A stretch of DNA of 64,000 nucleotides from Labrenzia sp. VG12 (GCF_002237595.1 NZ_CP022529.1:2852001-2916000), one strand, 5' to 3'. Counted from the stretch's first letter, positions 18,390 to 27,986 are shown. The notes: generated by a model not told the origin, from the letters alone. Numbers and translations: made by a program.

Positions 18390-19976
18390 ATGACCAAAAC
18401 TTTCCTGAAACTGACCGCGGCCAGTGTGGCGCTTTGCGCCGGTCTGAGCGCGGCCAATGCCGAAACGCTTCGCTGGGCACGCGCCGGCGACTCGCTGACG
18501 CTTGACCCGCACGCTCAGAACGAGGGCCCGACCCACGCGCTGGCGCACCAGATGTACGAGCCGCTCCTGCAGCGCGACATGGAAGCCCAGATCATTCCGG
18601 CGCTGGCCACCAGCTGGGCCCCGACCGACAATCCGAATGTCTGGGAATTCAAGCTGCGTGAAGGCGTGAAGTTCCATGGCGGCGAAGACATGACCGCCGA
18701 CGACGTTGTTTTCTCCTTCAAGCGCGCCATGATGCCGACTTCGGCCATGAAGGAACTGCTGGCGTCCATCAAGGACGTGCGCAAGGTCGACGACCTGACC
18801 GTTCACATCGAGACCAACGGCCCGAACCCGCTTCTGCCGAACAACCTGACCAACCTGTTCATCATGGACAGCGACTGGACCGTTTCCAACGGCTGTGAAG
18901 CACCGCAGGACGTTGCCAATGGCGGTGACAACCCGTGCGTCCGCTCTGTCAACGGCACCGGCGCCTTCGTTCTGGAAAGCCGCAAGCAGGATTCCAAGAC
19001 GGTCCTGAAGCAGAACGAAAACTACTGGGGCAAGGGTGAGTTCCCGATGGAAGTCACCGAAATCATCTACACCCCGATCCAGGAAAGCGCGACCCGCGTC
19101 TCCGCGCTGCTCTCAGGTGAAGTTGACCTGATCCAGGACGTTCCGGTGCAGGATCTGGCCCGTGTGGCCGAAACCGATGGTCTGAAGCTCAGCACCGCCG
19201 CACAGAACCGCACCATCTTCTTCGGCATGAACATGGGTGACGCGGACCTGACCAGCGACAGCGTCGATGGCAAGAACCCGCTGGCCGACCAGCGCGTGCG
19301 TGAAGCGATGAACATCGCCATCAACCGCGATGCCATCAAGAAGGTCGTGATGCGCGACCAGTCCGCTCCGACCGGTGTCATCATGCCGCCTTTCGTCAAC
19401 GGCTGGACCGAGGCGCTCGACGCCTATCCGGAGTATGACGTCACCAAGGCCAAGGCCCTGATGGACGAAGCCGGTTACGGCGATGGCTTCAGCCTGACGC
19501 TGAACTGCCCGAACGACCGTTATGTCAACGACGAAGCGATCTGTCAGGCAGCTGTCGGCATGCTCGGCCAGATCGGCATCAAGGTGAACCTCGACGCCAA
19601 GCCGAAGGCCCAGCACTTCCCGCTGATCAAGAACAAGGAAACTGATTTCTACATGCTCGGCTGGGGCGTTCCGACGTTCGACTCCGAGTATATCTTCAAC
19701 TTCCTCGTTCACACGACCACCGACAAATACGGCTCCTGGAATGCGACCCGCTACTCCAACGCCGACATTGACGCCAAGATCCAGAGCCTGGCTTCCGAGA
19801 CCGATGCAGAGGTCCGCAACGGTACGCTCGGCGAGATCTGGGACACGGTGAAAGCAGAAACCCTGTACCTGCCGATCCACAACCAGGTTCTGAACTGGGG
19901 CATGAAGGGCAACATTGATTTCCCGGTCCAGCCGGAAGATCAGCCGCACTTCAAGTTCATGACCTTCAGCAAGTAA
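18390..19976 (+). CDS. Peptide/oligopeptide ABC transporter substrate-binding protein (DppA/OppA family)
   Basis: 528 residues, SBP family 5. A Sec signal peptide ends near ANA-ETLRWARAGD (cleavage about 24/25). The mature part follows the family: SLTLDPHAQNEGPTHALAHQMYEPL, WEFKLREGVKFHGGEDMTADDVVFSFKRA, and LADQRVREAMNIAINRDAIKK. Two Cys pairs (near 168/177 and 371/384) could form disulfides in the periplasm. The ATG has AGGGGA upstream. It heads a five-gene operon with two permeases and two ATPases. Peptides are the default guess, but this family also binds opines, nickel complexes and glycosides. Confidence 0.95.
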   Translation: MTKTFLKLTAASVALCAGLSAANAETLRWARAGDSLTLDPHAQNEGPTHALAHQMYEPLLQRDMEAQIIPALATSWAPTDNPNVWEFKLREGVKFHGGEDMTADDVVFSFKRAMMPTSAMKELLASIKDVRKVDDLTVHIETNGPNPLLPNNLTNLFIMDSDWTVSNGCEAPQDVANGGDNPCVRSVNGTGAFVLESRKQDSKTVLKQNENYWGKGEFPMEVTEIIYTPIQESATRVSALLSGEVDLIQDVPVQDLARVAETDGLKLSTAAQNRTIFFGMNMGDADLTSDSVDGKNPLADQRVREAMNIAINRDAIKKVVMRDQSAPTGVIMPPFVNGWTEALDAYPEYDVTKAKALMDEAGYGDGFSLTLNCPNDRYVNDEAICQAAVGMLGQIGIKVNLDAKPKAQHFPLIKNKETDFYMLGWGVPTFDSEYIFNFLVHTTTDKYGSWNATRYSNADIDAKIQSLASETDAEVRNGTLGEIWDTVKAETLYLPIHNQVLNWGMKGNIDFPVQPEDQPHFKFMTFSK

Positions 19977-19991
19977 GTCGTGAAAGCGGCG

Positions 19992-20022
19992 ACCGTGCCG
20001 GCTGTCCTTCAGCCGGCACGGT
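19992..20022 (+). terminator. Intercistronic hairpin after the binding-protein gene
   Basis: A perfect 13-bp stem (ACCGTGCCGGCTG paired with CAGCCGGCACGGT) around a TCCTT loop, 15 bases after the stop. Only a weak T-rich stretch follows, so partial termination or 3'-end mRNA protection is likely. It would leave more binding-protein message than permease message. The rest of the 221-base gap before the first permease shows no gene. Confidence 0.7.
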
Positions 20023-20197
20023 TTCCGTGATTTTGCTCAGACGTGCCGGCATGTCTTCAGGGACTTGCGACGGGTGATTTGCATCTTCCCCGTGAAACGC
20101 ACCAGGCCTGACCGTCACTGAACAGCAATCGCATCCCTATCGATGGACTCCAGCAGACTGTTGCCGACGCCACAGTCTTTCGATTGGCATATACAAA

Positions 20198-21169
20198 ATG
20201 CTCGCATTCATCATCCGGCGCGTGGGCCAGGCCCTGCTTGTTCTCATGGCCGTTGGTTTCGTCTCCTTTGCCATGTTCAAGTTCATGGGCGATCCGCTCG
20301 AGAACATGCTGGGACAGGAAGCCACCGTCGCGGACCGCGCCGAATTGGAAGAACGGCTCGGCCTCAACGATCCGCTTATCGTTCAATATGTGCGCTTTTT
20401 CCAACGCGCCCTGACCGGCGATTTCGGCGTCTCCTACCGGGCCGGCCTGCCGGTCGGCGAAGTGATCCTGGAACGCCTTCCGGCCACACTTGAACTGGCC
20501 TTCCTTTCCGGGGTGATCGCCATATCGCTGGGCTTCGTACTAGGGGTCTATACGGCCATCCGACGAGATGGCTACATCGCCAATTTCATCATGACGTCCT
20601 CGCTGATCGGCGTGTCGCTGCCGACCTTCCTGATCGGCGTGTTCCTGATCTGGCTGTTTTCCGTCAATCTTGGATGGCTGCCATCGTTCGGACGCGGTGA
20701 CACGCGCAGTTTCCTTGGTGTCGATCTTGCCATCCTGACATGGGACGGCTTCAAGTCGATGATTCTGCCCGCCGTCACGCTCGGTCTCTACCAGATGACC
20801 CTGATCATGCGGCTGGTGCGCTCCGAAATGCTCGAAGTGCTCCGGACCGATTACATCCGGTTTGCCCGCGCCCGCGGCCTCAGCCAGAAGACGGTCAATT
20901 TCGGTCACGCCATGAAGAACACGCTCGTGCCGGTGATCACCGTCACCGGTCTGCAATTCGGTTCGATCGTTGCCTTTGCAATCATCACCGAAAGCGTCTT
21001 CCAGTGGCCCGGCGTCGGACTGCTGTTCCTCAATGCGGTGAGCTTCGTCGATATTCCGGTCATGTCGGCCTATCTGCTGCTGGTTGCGGTCATCTTCGTG
21101 ACCATCAACCTGATCGTCGACCTGCTCTATTTCACCATCGATCCACGTCTCAGTGTGAGCAACAGCTGA
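20198..21169 (+). CDS. Peptide ABC transporter permease (DppB-like)
   Basis: 323 residues with the N-terminal membrane span MLAFIIRRVGQALLVLMAVG and the DppB signature FMGDPLENMLGQEATVADRA. About six membrane spans are apparent. The EAA-type loop is near 215-235 (DYIRFARARGLSQKTVNFGHAMKN), contacting the ATPases. No good ribosome site precedes the ATG at 20198. It pairs with the next permease, 14 bases downstream. Confidence 0.94.
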   Translation: MLAFIIRRVGQALLVLMAVGFVSFAMFKFMGDPLENMLGQEATVADRAELEERLGLNDPLIVQYVRFFQRALTGDFGVSYRAGLPVGEVILERLPATLELAFLSGVIAISLGFVLGVYTAIRRDGYIANFIMTSSLIGVSLPTFLIGVFLIWLFSVNLGWLPSFGRGDTRSFLGVDLAILTWDGFKSMILPAVTLGLYQMTLIMRLVRSEMLEVLRTDYIRFARARGLSQKTVNFGHAMKNTLVPVITVTGLQFGSIVAFAIITESVFQWPGVGLLFLNAVSFVDIPVMSAYLLLVAVIFVTINLIVDLLYFTIDPRLSVSNS

Positions 21170-21183
21170 GGACAAGAGGCATC

Positions 21184-22158
21184 ATGGATATTCAAACCCC
21201 AAAAGGCGCGTCGGCCCGGCCCGAATTCAAGGAAGCCGTCGCGACCACCTTCCTGCAACGTTGGTTGCAGTCCGACATCTGGCACTCCTACAAGTCGGCG
21301 CCGGTCATCATCGTGTCTTCGATCGTCTTCGCGGTGCTGGTCCTCGGCGCGGTCTTCTCTCCGCTGCTGTCACCCTACACACCGTTCGACCCGGCCAGCC
21401 TCAACCTGATGAACGGCTTCACCAAGCCGATGTCGGCCAACGACTTTACCGGCGACTACTTCCTGCTCGGCACCGACGATCAGGGCCGTGACGTTTTCTC
21501 CACCATCCTATTCGGCTTGCGCATCTCGCTCTTTGTCGGCGTAGTTGCGGTTCTCTTCGCCATGACCCTCGGCGTGGTGCTTGGCCTCATCTCCGGCTAT
21601 GTCGGCGGCTGGCTCGACGGCGTCATCATGCGCATTGCCGACATTCAGATGACCTTCCCGTCCATCATGGTCGCCATGCTGCTCTACGGCATCGGCAAGG
21701 GCCTCATCCCGCCGGACCTGCGGGACGAAATGGCGATCTGGGTCCTGATCCTGTCAATCGGCCTGTCGGAATGGGTGCAGTTTGCACGCACGGTGCGCGG
21801 CGCGACGATGGTCGAACGGCAAAAGGAATATGTGCAGGCCGGCCACCTGATCGGTCTCACCCGCTGGAGCATCATGCTGCGCCACATCCTGCCGAACGTG
21901 ACCGGACCGATCCTGGTGATTGCCACGATCAGCCTGGCTCTGGCCATCATTGCCGAAGCCACCCTGAGCTTCCTGGGGGTCGGTGCACCGAAAACCGAAC
22001 CGTCCCTTGGAACGCTGATCAATGTCGGCCGGCAATATATCCTCTCCGGCGAATGGTGGATCCTGCTGTTCCCGTCCCTGACCCTGTTGGCGCTCGCCCT
22101 CTCCGTGAACCTGTTCGGAGACTGGCTGCGGGACGTCCTGAACCCGAAATTGCGATAG
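21184..22158 (+). CDS. Peptide ABC transporter permease (DppC-like)
   Basis: 324 residues from the ATG at 21184, preceded by AAGAGG. The frame is open further upstream (to 20740), but that part lies inside the first permease gene and is rejected. N-terminal span near 38-60 (VIIVSSIVFAVLVLGAVFSPLL), then the DppC hallmark YFLLGTDDQGRDVFSTILFGLRISL, and the EAA loop near 222-240 (GHLIGLTRWSIMLRHILPN). Forms the channel with the upstream permease. The next gene starts 4 bases after the stop. Confidence 0.94.
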   Translation: MDIQTPKGASARPEFKEAVATTFLQRWLQSDIWHSYKSAPVIIVSSIVFAVLVLGAVFSPLLSPYTPFDPASLNLMNGFTKPMSANDFTGDYFLLGTDDQGRDVFSTILFGLRISLFVGVVAVLFAMTLGVVLGLISGYVGGWLDGVIMRIADIQMTFPSIMVAMLLYGIGKGLIPPDLRDEMAIWVLILSIGLSEWVQFARTVRGATMVERQKEYVQAGHLIGLTRWSIMLRHILPNVTGPILVIATISLALAIIAEATLSFLGVGAPKTEPSLGTLINVGRQYILSGEWWILLFPSLTLLALALSVNLFGDWLRDVLNPKLR

Positions 22159-22162
22159 ACCC

Positions 22163-23173
22163 GTGACAGACACACCTCTTCTCAAGGTCTCCGATCTGAT
22201 CGTCGAGTTTCCGACACGCAACGGCGTTCTGCGCCCGGTCGACCGGGTCAGTTTCGAAGTGCGCGCCGGCGAAATTCTCGGCCTCGTCGGCGAAAGCGGC
22301 GCCGGTAAATCCATGTGCGGTTCCGCCATCATCGGCCTGATCGACCGTCCGGGCCGGATCAGCGGCGGTGAAATCCACCTCGACGGCAACCGCATCGACA
22401 ATCTTTCCGAAGACCAGATGCGCCGGATCCGCGGCAAGAAGATCGCGATGGTCTTCCAGGACCCGCTGACCAGCCTCAATCCGCTGATGACGGTCGGCCA
22501 GCAGCTGATCCAGACCATCCGGACGCACCTGCCTGTTTCAGCCAGCGAAGCCCGGACCCGGGCCATCGCGCTTCTGGAGGAAGTCGGCATTCCCGCGGCT
22601 GCCAGCCGGATCGATGCCTATCCGCACCAGTTCTCCGGCGGCATGCGCCAGCGCGTGGTGATCTCGCTGGCCCTGGCGGCGGAACCGGAACTGATCATTG
22701 CCGACGAACCGACGACGGCGCTCGACGTCTCGGTCCAGGCGCAGATCATGGCGCTCTTGAAGCGCCTGTGCCGGGAGCGCGGCACGGCGGTCATCCTGAT
22801 CACGCACGACATGGGCGTGATCGCGGAAAGCACCGACCGCGTCGCTGTTCTTTACGCCGGGCGCATTGCCGAGATCGGCCCGACCCGGAACGTGCTCAGC
22901 ACACCGTCGCACCCCTATACGACCGGTCTGATGGCTTCGACACCGTCAACGACGGGCACGATGCACACGCTCAGCCAGATCCCGGGATCAATGCCGAACC
23001 TGCGGGCCATCCCGAAGGGCTGCGCGTTCAACCCGCGTTGCGAGAAGGCCATAGGTGCCTGCTTCCAGGACATTCCGATCCTTGAACCGGTCGATGGCAG
23101 CGAAGTCGCCTGCTGGCTCTACGATCCCGCCTATCAAGCCAAAACAAAAGAGTTCTCCGGAGCCACCGAATGA
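22163..23173 (+). CDS. Peptide ABC transporter ATPase (DppD-like)
   Basis: 336 residues, GTG start at 22163. Walker A GESGAGKS (about 46-53), Q-loop FQDPLTSLNP, signature FSGGMRQR, Walker B LIIADEPTTALD, H-loop LITHD. The C-terminal oligopeptide-transporter extension contains GCAFNPRCEKAIGAC, the conserved Cys-rich segment of this group. Its stop overlaps the start of the second ATPase (ATGA), so the two are coupled and act as a heterodimer. Confidence 0.95.
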   Translation: MTDTPLLKVSDLIVEFPTRNGVLRPVDRVSFEVRAGEILGLVGESGAGKSMCGSAIIGLIDRPGRISGGEIHLDGNRIDNLSEDQMRRIRGKKIAMVFQDPLTSLNPLMTVGQQLIQTIRTHLPVSASEARTRAIALLEEVGIPAAASRIDAYPHQFSGGMRQRVVISLALAAEPELIIADEPTTALDVSVQAQIMALLKRLCRERGTAVILITHDMGVIAESTDRVAVLYAGRIAEIGPTRNVLSTPSHPYTTGLMASTPSTTGTMHTLSQIPGSMPNLRAIPKGCAFNPRCEKAIGACFQDIPILEPVDGSEVACWLYDPAYQAKTKEFSGATE

Positions 23174-24165
23174 CCGGCGAGACCCCCTTGATCCGCGCCC
23201 AGAGCCTGGGCGCCATTTTTGACGTCTCCAAGCCCTGGCTGAACCGCATGCTTGCGCTGGAGAAGAAACAGTTTCTGACCGCGGTCGACACGGTCGATTT
23301 CGACATTCCGAAAGGCAAGACCTTCGCTCTCGTCGGCGAGAGCGGTTCGGGCAAGTCAACGATCGGCCGGATGATTGTCGGCCTGCAGAAACCGACCAGC
23401 GGCAAGGTGCTCATCGATGGCGAAGACTTCTTCGCCATCAAGGACCGCAAGCGCCAGATGGCCATGCGTCGCCGGATCCAGATGATCTTCCAGAGCCCTT
23501 ACGCTTCGCTCAACCCGCGCTGGCGCGTCAAGCACATCATCGGCGAACCGATCCGGGCCTTTGAACTGATGCCCGTTTCGGAGATCGACAAGCGGGTTGC
23601 CGAGCTGCTCGACCAGGTCGGCCTTGCCAAATCGGATGGCGAAAAGTTCCCGCACGAGTTCTCCGGCGGCCAGCGCCAGCGCATTGCCATTGCCCGCGCG
23701 CTCGCCTCCGATCCGGAATTCATCGTCTGCGACGAGCCGACCTCGGCCCTCGACGTTTCGGTGCAGAGCCAGGTGCTCAACCTGATGAAGAACCTGCAGC
23801 GGGAGCTTGGCCTCACCTACCTCTTCATCAGCCATGACCTGTCGGTGATCCGTTACATGGCCGACGAAATCGGTGTTCTTTATCTCGGCCGCCTGGTCGA
23901 GGTGGCGGACCGGGACACGCTGTTCCAGAACCCGCGTCATCCCTATACGCGCATGCTGATGGATGCGGCGCCTCATATAGATGCCTTCGGCCGCACGGCA
24001 GAGATCGTTTCCGGCGAGATCCCCGATCCGATCAACAAGCCGAGCGGCTGCAGCTATCACCCGCGCTGTTCCCTCACCGAAGACCTCTGCCGCAAGGATC
24101 GCCCGGACGTTCGCGAATTCGGCCAGGAACACGCCCGCGTCGCGTGTCATCTCTGCACCGCATGA
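23170..24165 (+). CDS. Peptide ABC transporter ATPase (DppF-like)
   Basis: 331 residues, ATGA overlap with the preceding ATPase. Walker A GESGSGKS, Q-loop FQSPYASLNPRW, signature FSGGQRQR, Walker B FIVCDEPTSALD, H-loop FISHD, and the C-terminal GCSYHPRCSLTEDLC extension. Last gene of the operon. It converges with the reductive dehalogenase gene, whose stop lies 39 bases further on; I see no clear terminator in that gap. Confidence 0.95.
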   Translation: MTGETPLIRAQSLGAIFDVSKPWLNRMLALEKKQFLTAVDTVDFDIPKGKTFALVGESGSGKSTIGRMIVGLQKPTSGKVLIDGEDFFAIKDRKRQMAMRRRIQMIFQSPYASLNPRWRVKHIIGEPIRAFELMPVSEIDKRVAELLDQVGLAKSDGEKFPHEFSGGQRQRIAIARALASDPEFIVCDEPTSALDVSVQSQVLNLMKNLQRELGLTYLFISHDLSVIRYMADEIGVLYLGRLVEVADRDTLFQNPRHPYTRMLMDAAPHIDAFGRTAEIVSGEIPDPINKPSGCSYHPRCSLTEDLCRKDRPDVREFGQEHARVACHLCTA

Positions 24166-24204
24166 GAAAAATGCGGCGCTTGAAAAAGCGCCGCAGTCCG
24201 ACAA

Positions 24205-27200
24205 TCAGAGACCGACCTCAATAACACCGCCGGCTTTCGCGGCCCGTGACTGGCAAAGAATGACCGCCGTCTCGCGCTGTTTCTTCGACAAGACGAAGTC
24301 CCGATGCTCGACCTCGCCGGACACGAGGTCGCATTTGCAGACACCGCAAATACCGTCGGAACATTTCACGTCCACATGAATGCCGCGGGTCGCCAGCGCG
24401 TCCGTGGCTGTCTGGTCGGCCGCCACTTCCAGCTCTATCCCCGATTTGGCCAGCTTGAGCGTGAAGGGATGGTTTTCATAGTCCGGCATTTCCGGAACGT
24501 TGAAATATTCCAGATGCCGCTCTTCTTCCGAGAACCCGGTTGCCTCGGCTGCCGCCATCACGGCGTCCATGTAGGCACCGGCCCCGCAACAATAGACATG
24601 ATCGCCCGGACGATAGCCCTCAAGGATCTCATCGAACCTGGCGCGTGTGCCTTCCTGACTGACATGGAGATGCACCTTGTCGGCCCAGGGAAACGCTGCC
24701 AGGTCCTTCAGGTATCCAGCCGTTTCCCGAGACCGAACGGAATAATGCAGCTCGAAATCCGCACCGGTGGCATGCAGCCGGTGCGCCATGGCAATCATCG
24801 GCGTGATGCCGATGCCGCCGCCCATCAGGAAGGACTTGCCAGCCTCCTCCACAAGGGGAAAGTGATTGATCGGTTTTGAAATGAAGATCTTCCGTCCCTC
24901 GGTGAAGATCCGGTGCAGCAGCTGTGATCCGCCCCGGCCCTGGTCTTCCCGCAGCACCCCGATCTGGTAGCGGCTCCTGTCGGCAGGATTGCCGGAGAGC
25001 GAATATTGCCGCAGGAATTCCGGCGCAACGACGATGTCGATATGGGCCCCCGCCGTCCACTCGGGCAAGGGCGCCCCGTCCAGCGACGCAAGCTCGTATT
25101 TGGTGACATCGCCCGCCATGGCCTCGGCCTTGACAACCTCCACCCGGATAACCGGCGCATCGCCATCGATGCGATATTCATGGGCAAGGCCCTCGGTCTC
25201 GCCGCGCTCCAGCCTTGCCTTGTATTCCCGTGCCGTGATCAGCGCCTGGTAGGCCTCGATCCCCTTTTCCCGATCCATCGGGAACGGAAACGGCCAGGGA
25301 TGCGGCGCAAGGTTAGCCGGGTAAACGGCAAGTGTCTGATCCTCATATTTGAGGTCGAGATCCTTTTGCAGCGGACGATCATTGACCGGCTGTTTCGCGG
25401 GCCGGTAGGCGCCGTCCTCGGCCAGCTCGATATCCCACCACCATTTCTTGACCGGGTTCTGTTCGCCATTGCAGACCATGTCGTCCAGCTTCGCCAGGAA
25501 GGGCGCAGCTTTCGGAATGTTCATTGCGGCCCAGCGGAACGGCGCTTCGGCAAAAACACCTTCCAGGTTCCACGGACAGGTCTTCATGCACCGGCCGCAC
25601 ATCGCTCCGCCTTCATTGGTGATGCGATAGGTGGTGCATTTCTGACTGTCGGATTTCCAGATCTCGTAGCCGTTGAACATCAGTTTCGGCCCGGCGGTGA
25701 TCGCCCCGGACGGGCATTCCCGCGCGCATTTGTTACAGGCCTCGCAAAAACTCTGCAGTCCGAAGGAAATCGGTTTGTCATGGGCAATCGGCATGTCTGT
25801 GGTCACAGCACCGGACTTGAGGCGCGGCCCCAGAAACGGGTTCAGGATCACCTCGCCGATGCGGCTGACCTCGCCCAGGCCCGACAGCAGCAGAAGCGGC
25901 GGCTGCAGCACTTCGCCGTCGATTACCGTATGGGCCTTAGCCTTGTAGCCAAGGTTACGTATCTGCTTGGCAACGATGCTGCCAAGGATGGAAAACCGCA
26001 GATAGGCCCGCATCGACTGGGAAACGGCAATCCAATCGTCGCCCGTTGCGCCTTCCATTGTCTCGTAGCCCTGGTCAATGACCATGGAAATCGCCTGATC
26101 ATGGGGTGGATCGATCGGCGCGCCGGTGGCGTCGTGCGAATACCAGGCCCAGTCCGGGCAGCGCGACAGGCCGACGGCATCAACACCCAGGAAATAGGAC
26201 ATCGCCTTCAGGTTCTGTGCGTTTTCAACCGGGTCAGGTGGTGCCGAAGCTTCCCGTTTTGCCGGCTCACCATCCTGCAAGAGGACGAAAGCGCCCAGCG
26301 CGCGCCGCTGCGCCATGGACGGCGCGGACTTGCGCACATATTGCCCATTGGTCGAGGCCTGCTGCACCTTCTTGCCCAGATCGCCAAAGAGCGAGCGGGC
26401 AAACATGTCCGTCCGCTTGGGAACACGCGGCACACGGTCCTCGTCGATATAGGTGGTCGGCGTGTCGACCCGTTTCAGGGTTTCAAAAGGATGCGCACCG
26501 TCGACATAGCGGCGCTTCGCGTAAGGATCGAGATTGCCGGCATTCCGGGCTGTCCGGTACCCTATCTTCCAGGCAAGACCGTGGGTTTTCCACGTCGGTT
26601 GCTCTGCCAGCGGTTTCAGCGGCAGGTCATGGGCGAACGGCATGTCCGTTGTCACGGCGGCAATGGCAAACCGCTCTCCCAGATAGGGATTGACCAGAGC
26701 CCCTTCCTCGACACTTGCAAGTCCCGACGCAACCGCGAGCACATTCAGATCCACATCGCTTGCCGAATGTCCATGCGCGCGCGCCTCAAAACCCAGGAGC
26801 CGGATATACTGCGCAAGCACCGCGGCGACTTCCATCGCCCGCAAGGCGGATCGGTGGCGTTCCGCCCCCTCCAGCCAGCGATGGCCCGGCTCGTCCGCCC
26901 GGACCGGGCGCGGTGTCTGCACCAGAAAGACCAGCGCATGCTGGTGATGCCCGACCGATTTCAAGGGCGCGTTCACGGCATCGCGGAGATCCGCCATGAT
27001 CATGTCGATGCCGGAGGCGAGCGACTTGTGCTGCCCGTTGCGCAATTTTTCCGCCAGCTGGCCGATGTCCGGATTTCGCGCCGGTTCGCTCAACAGGGCG
27101 ACCGGCGGCACCGCGCAGGTGCCTGCCATCGACACGTCGGAATAATAGCTGAAGGACTTCAGATGGTTCTGCCGTTCGACCAGATCGTCCGGTATGTCGG

Positions 27201-27420
27201 CGCGAGACCGGTTGACCAGCCCGTCGCGCACGGTGTCCAGCATCGCCTGGGCTTCCGTCATCGCGTTGATGATGTTTTCCGGTCGATCCGGTCTGGAAAA
27301 GGTCAGCGGCGCAAAAGCCGGCATGTCCGGCGGCAGCACGAGTGTTTCCCGCCGCGCCAGACGCTCCAGTGGAAAAGGCCCCAGGTGAACGGGACGCGAC
27401 TTGTCTGAAAAAAACTTCAC
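24205..27420 (-). CDS. Self-sufficient (catabolic) reductive dehalogenase with fused ferredoxin-reductase module
   Basis: 1071 residues, far longer than respiratory RdhA proteins (about 450-500), with no Tat signal. Order: an N-terminal RdhA-like repeat (about 80-290, containing AAVTTDMPFAHD) without Cys clusters; a second, catalytic RdhA domain (about 395-640) with CPDWAWYSHD, LGYKAKAH and SGAVTTDMPIAHD, then two 4Fe-4S motifs, C559-x2-C562-x2-C565-x3-C569 and C595-x12-C608-x2-C611-x3-C615. A phthalate-dioxygenase-reductase-type module follows: RQYSLSG (804-810, flavin), GGGIGITPM (868-876, NAD) and a plant-type [2Fe-2S] site C1020-x4-C1025-x2-C1028...C1056. This matches cobalamin enzymes such as BhbA and NpRdhA, which remove halogen from hydroxylated aromatics under air using NAD(P)H. 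Y427 and K493 are candidates for the known active-site Tyr and Lys. A MarR gene is 63 bases upstream; a TRAP importer is divergent. Confidence 0.93.
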   Translation of the reverse strand: MKFFSDKSRPVHLGPFPLERLARRETLVLPPDMPAFAPLTFSRPDRPENIINAMTEAQAMLDTVRDGLVNRSRADIPDDLVERQNHLKSFSYYSDVSMAGTCAVPPVALLSEPARNPDIGQLAEKLRNGQHKSLASGIDMIMADLRDAVNAPLKSVGHHQHALVFLVQTPRPVRADEPGHRWLEGAERHRSALRAMEVAAVLAQYIRLLGFEARAHGHSASDVDLNVLAVASGLASVEEGALVNPYLGERFAIAAVTTDMPFAHDLPLKPLAEQPTWKTHGLAWKIGYRTARNAGNLDPYAKRRYVDGAHPFETLKRVDTPTTYIDEDRVPRVPKRTDMFARSLFGDLGKKVQQASTNGQYVRKSAPSMAQRRALGAFVLLQDGEPAKREASAPPDPVENAQNLKAMSYFLGVDAVGLSRCPDWAWYSHDATGAPIDPPHDQAISMVIDQGYETMEGATGDDWIAVSQSMRAYLRFSILGSIVAKQIRNLGYKAKAHTVIDGEVLQPPLLLLSGLGEVSRIGEVILNPFLGPRLKSGAVTTDMPIAHDKPISFGLQSFCEACNKCARECPSGAITAGPKLMFNGYEIWKSDSQKCTTYRITNEGGAMCGRCMKTCPWNLEGVFAEAPFRWAAMNIPKAAPFLAKLDDMVCNGEQNPVKKWWWDIELAEDGAYRPAKQPVNDRPLQKDLDLKYEDQTLAVYPANLAPHPWPFPFPMDREKGIEAYQALITAREYKARLERGETEGLAHEYRIDGDAPVIRVEVVKAEAMAGDVTKYELASLDGAPLPEWTAGAHIDIVVAPEFLRQYSLSGNPADRSRYQIGVLREDQGRGGSQLLHRIFTEGRKIFISKPINHFPLVEEAGKSFLMGGGIGITPMIAMAHRLHATGADFELHYSVRSRETAGYLKDLAAFPWADKVHLHVSQEGTRARFDEILEGYRPGDHVYCCGAGAYMDAVMAAAEATGFSEEERHLEYFNVPEMPDYENHPFTLKLAKSGIELEVAADQTATDALATRGIHVDVKCSDGICGVCKCDLVSGEVEHRDFVLSKKQRETAVILCQSRAAKAGGVIEVGL

Positions 27421-27483
27421 TCTCTCCCCCCGGACATCAACCGGCCGATTACAAACACTCCGCAGCCATTGCCTGATCCACGC

Positions 27484-27933
27484 TCAAAGCCGTGTCAGCT
27501 GCACGTCCTCCCCCTCCGTCAGGCGATCGATGGCATCCATGAAGACGTCGTAGATATCGCCATCCAGCTTTTCGCTGAAATGCTGGTTGAGCTCGCGCAC
27601 CAGACCGTGGCAGGCGGTCAGCTTGCTTTGGCCAAGATCGGTCAGCGCAACTTCGGTAAACCGCTTGTCGTCGTCGATCCCGTTCCGGATCAGGAGCCCA
27701 TGCTCCTCCATGGACTTGAGCAGCCTGGAAATGGCCGGACGGGCGATGCAGATATAATCGGCAAGCTGGGAGGGCGACGTTACGCCTTCCAGCCCGACGC
27801 CCCGCAACACACACCACTGCAACCGCGTAATGCCATGGACCGCGAGCTGCTTTTCCAGCCGGCTTTCCATGATCCGCGCCAGGCGCGTCACCTTGAAGCC
27901 GATCCTGTTGTGAAGCGTGAACTCAGCCGCCAT
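27484..27933 (-). CDS. MarR-family transcriptional regulator
   Basis: 149 residues, the usual MarR length. The winged-helix core spans roughly 35-100: GITRLQWCVLRGV, the recognition helix region SPSQLADYICIARPAISRLLKSMEEHGLL, and the wing IDDDKRFTEVALTDLG. It is transcribed first, ahead of the reductive dehalogenase gene, and diverges from the TRAP operon. MarR proteins commonly repress their own and adjacent promoters and are released by aromatic ligands, so it plausibly senses a (halogenated) aromatic acid. The 41-bp dyad in the divergent promoter region is its likely operator. Confidence 0.93.
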   Translation of the reverse strand: MAAEFTLHNRIGFKVTRLARIMESRLEKQLAVHGITRLQWCVLRGVGLEGVTSPSQLADYICIARPAISRLLKSMEEHGLLIRNGIDDDKRFTEVALTDLGQSKLTACHGLVRELNQHFSEKLDGDIYDVFMDAIDRLTEGEDVQLTRL

Positions 27934-27955
27934 GTGTCTCCCCGCGCGAACAGGC

Positions 27956-27984
27956 TTGACTCAGCCCGGTGCATCTCTTCTAAT
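27956..27984 (+). promoter_or_regulatory. Candidate sigma-70 promoter of the TRAP transporter operon
   Basis: TTGACT (27956-27961) and TCTAAT (27979-27984) are separated by 17 bases, five of six matches to consensus at each element. Transcription would start about 27991, inside the dyad described next and about 58 bases before the DctP start codon. Confidence 0.6.
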
Positions 27985-27986
27985 CA

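Noticed and set aside
20740..21183. Long N-terminal extension of the second peptide permease
   Set aside because: Lies wholly inside the first permease gene; the ATG at 21184 has a ribosome site and gives the normal length.
25006..27408. 800-codon open frame on the plus strand opposite the reductive dehalogenase
   Set aside because: High GC keeps the antisense frame open; the protein reads as low-complexity Arg/His/Gln-rich sequence with no motif, while the minus frame has all enzyme motifs.
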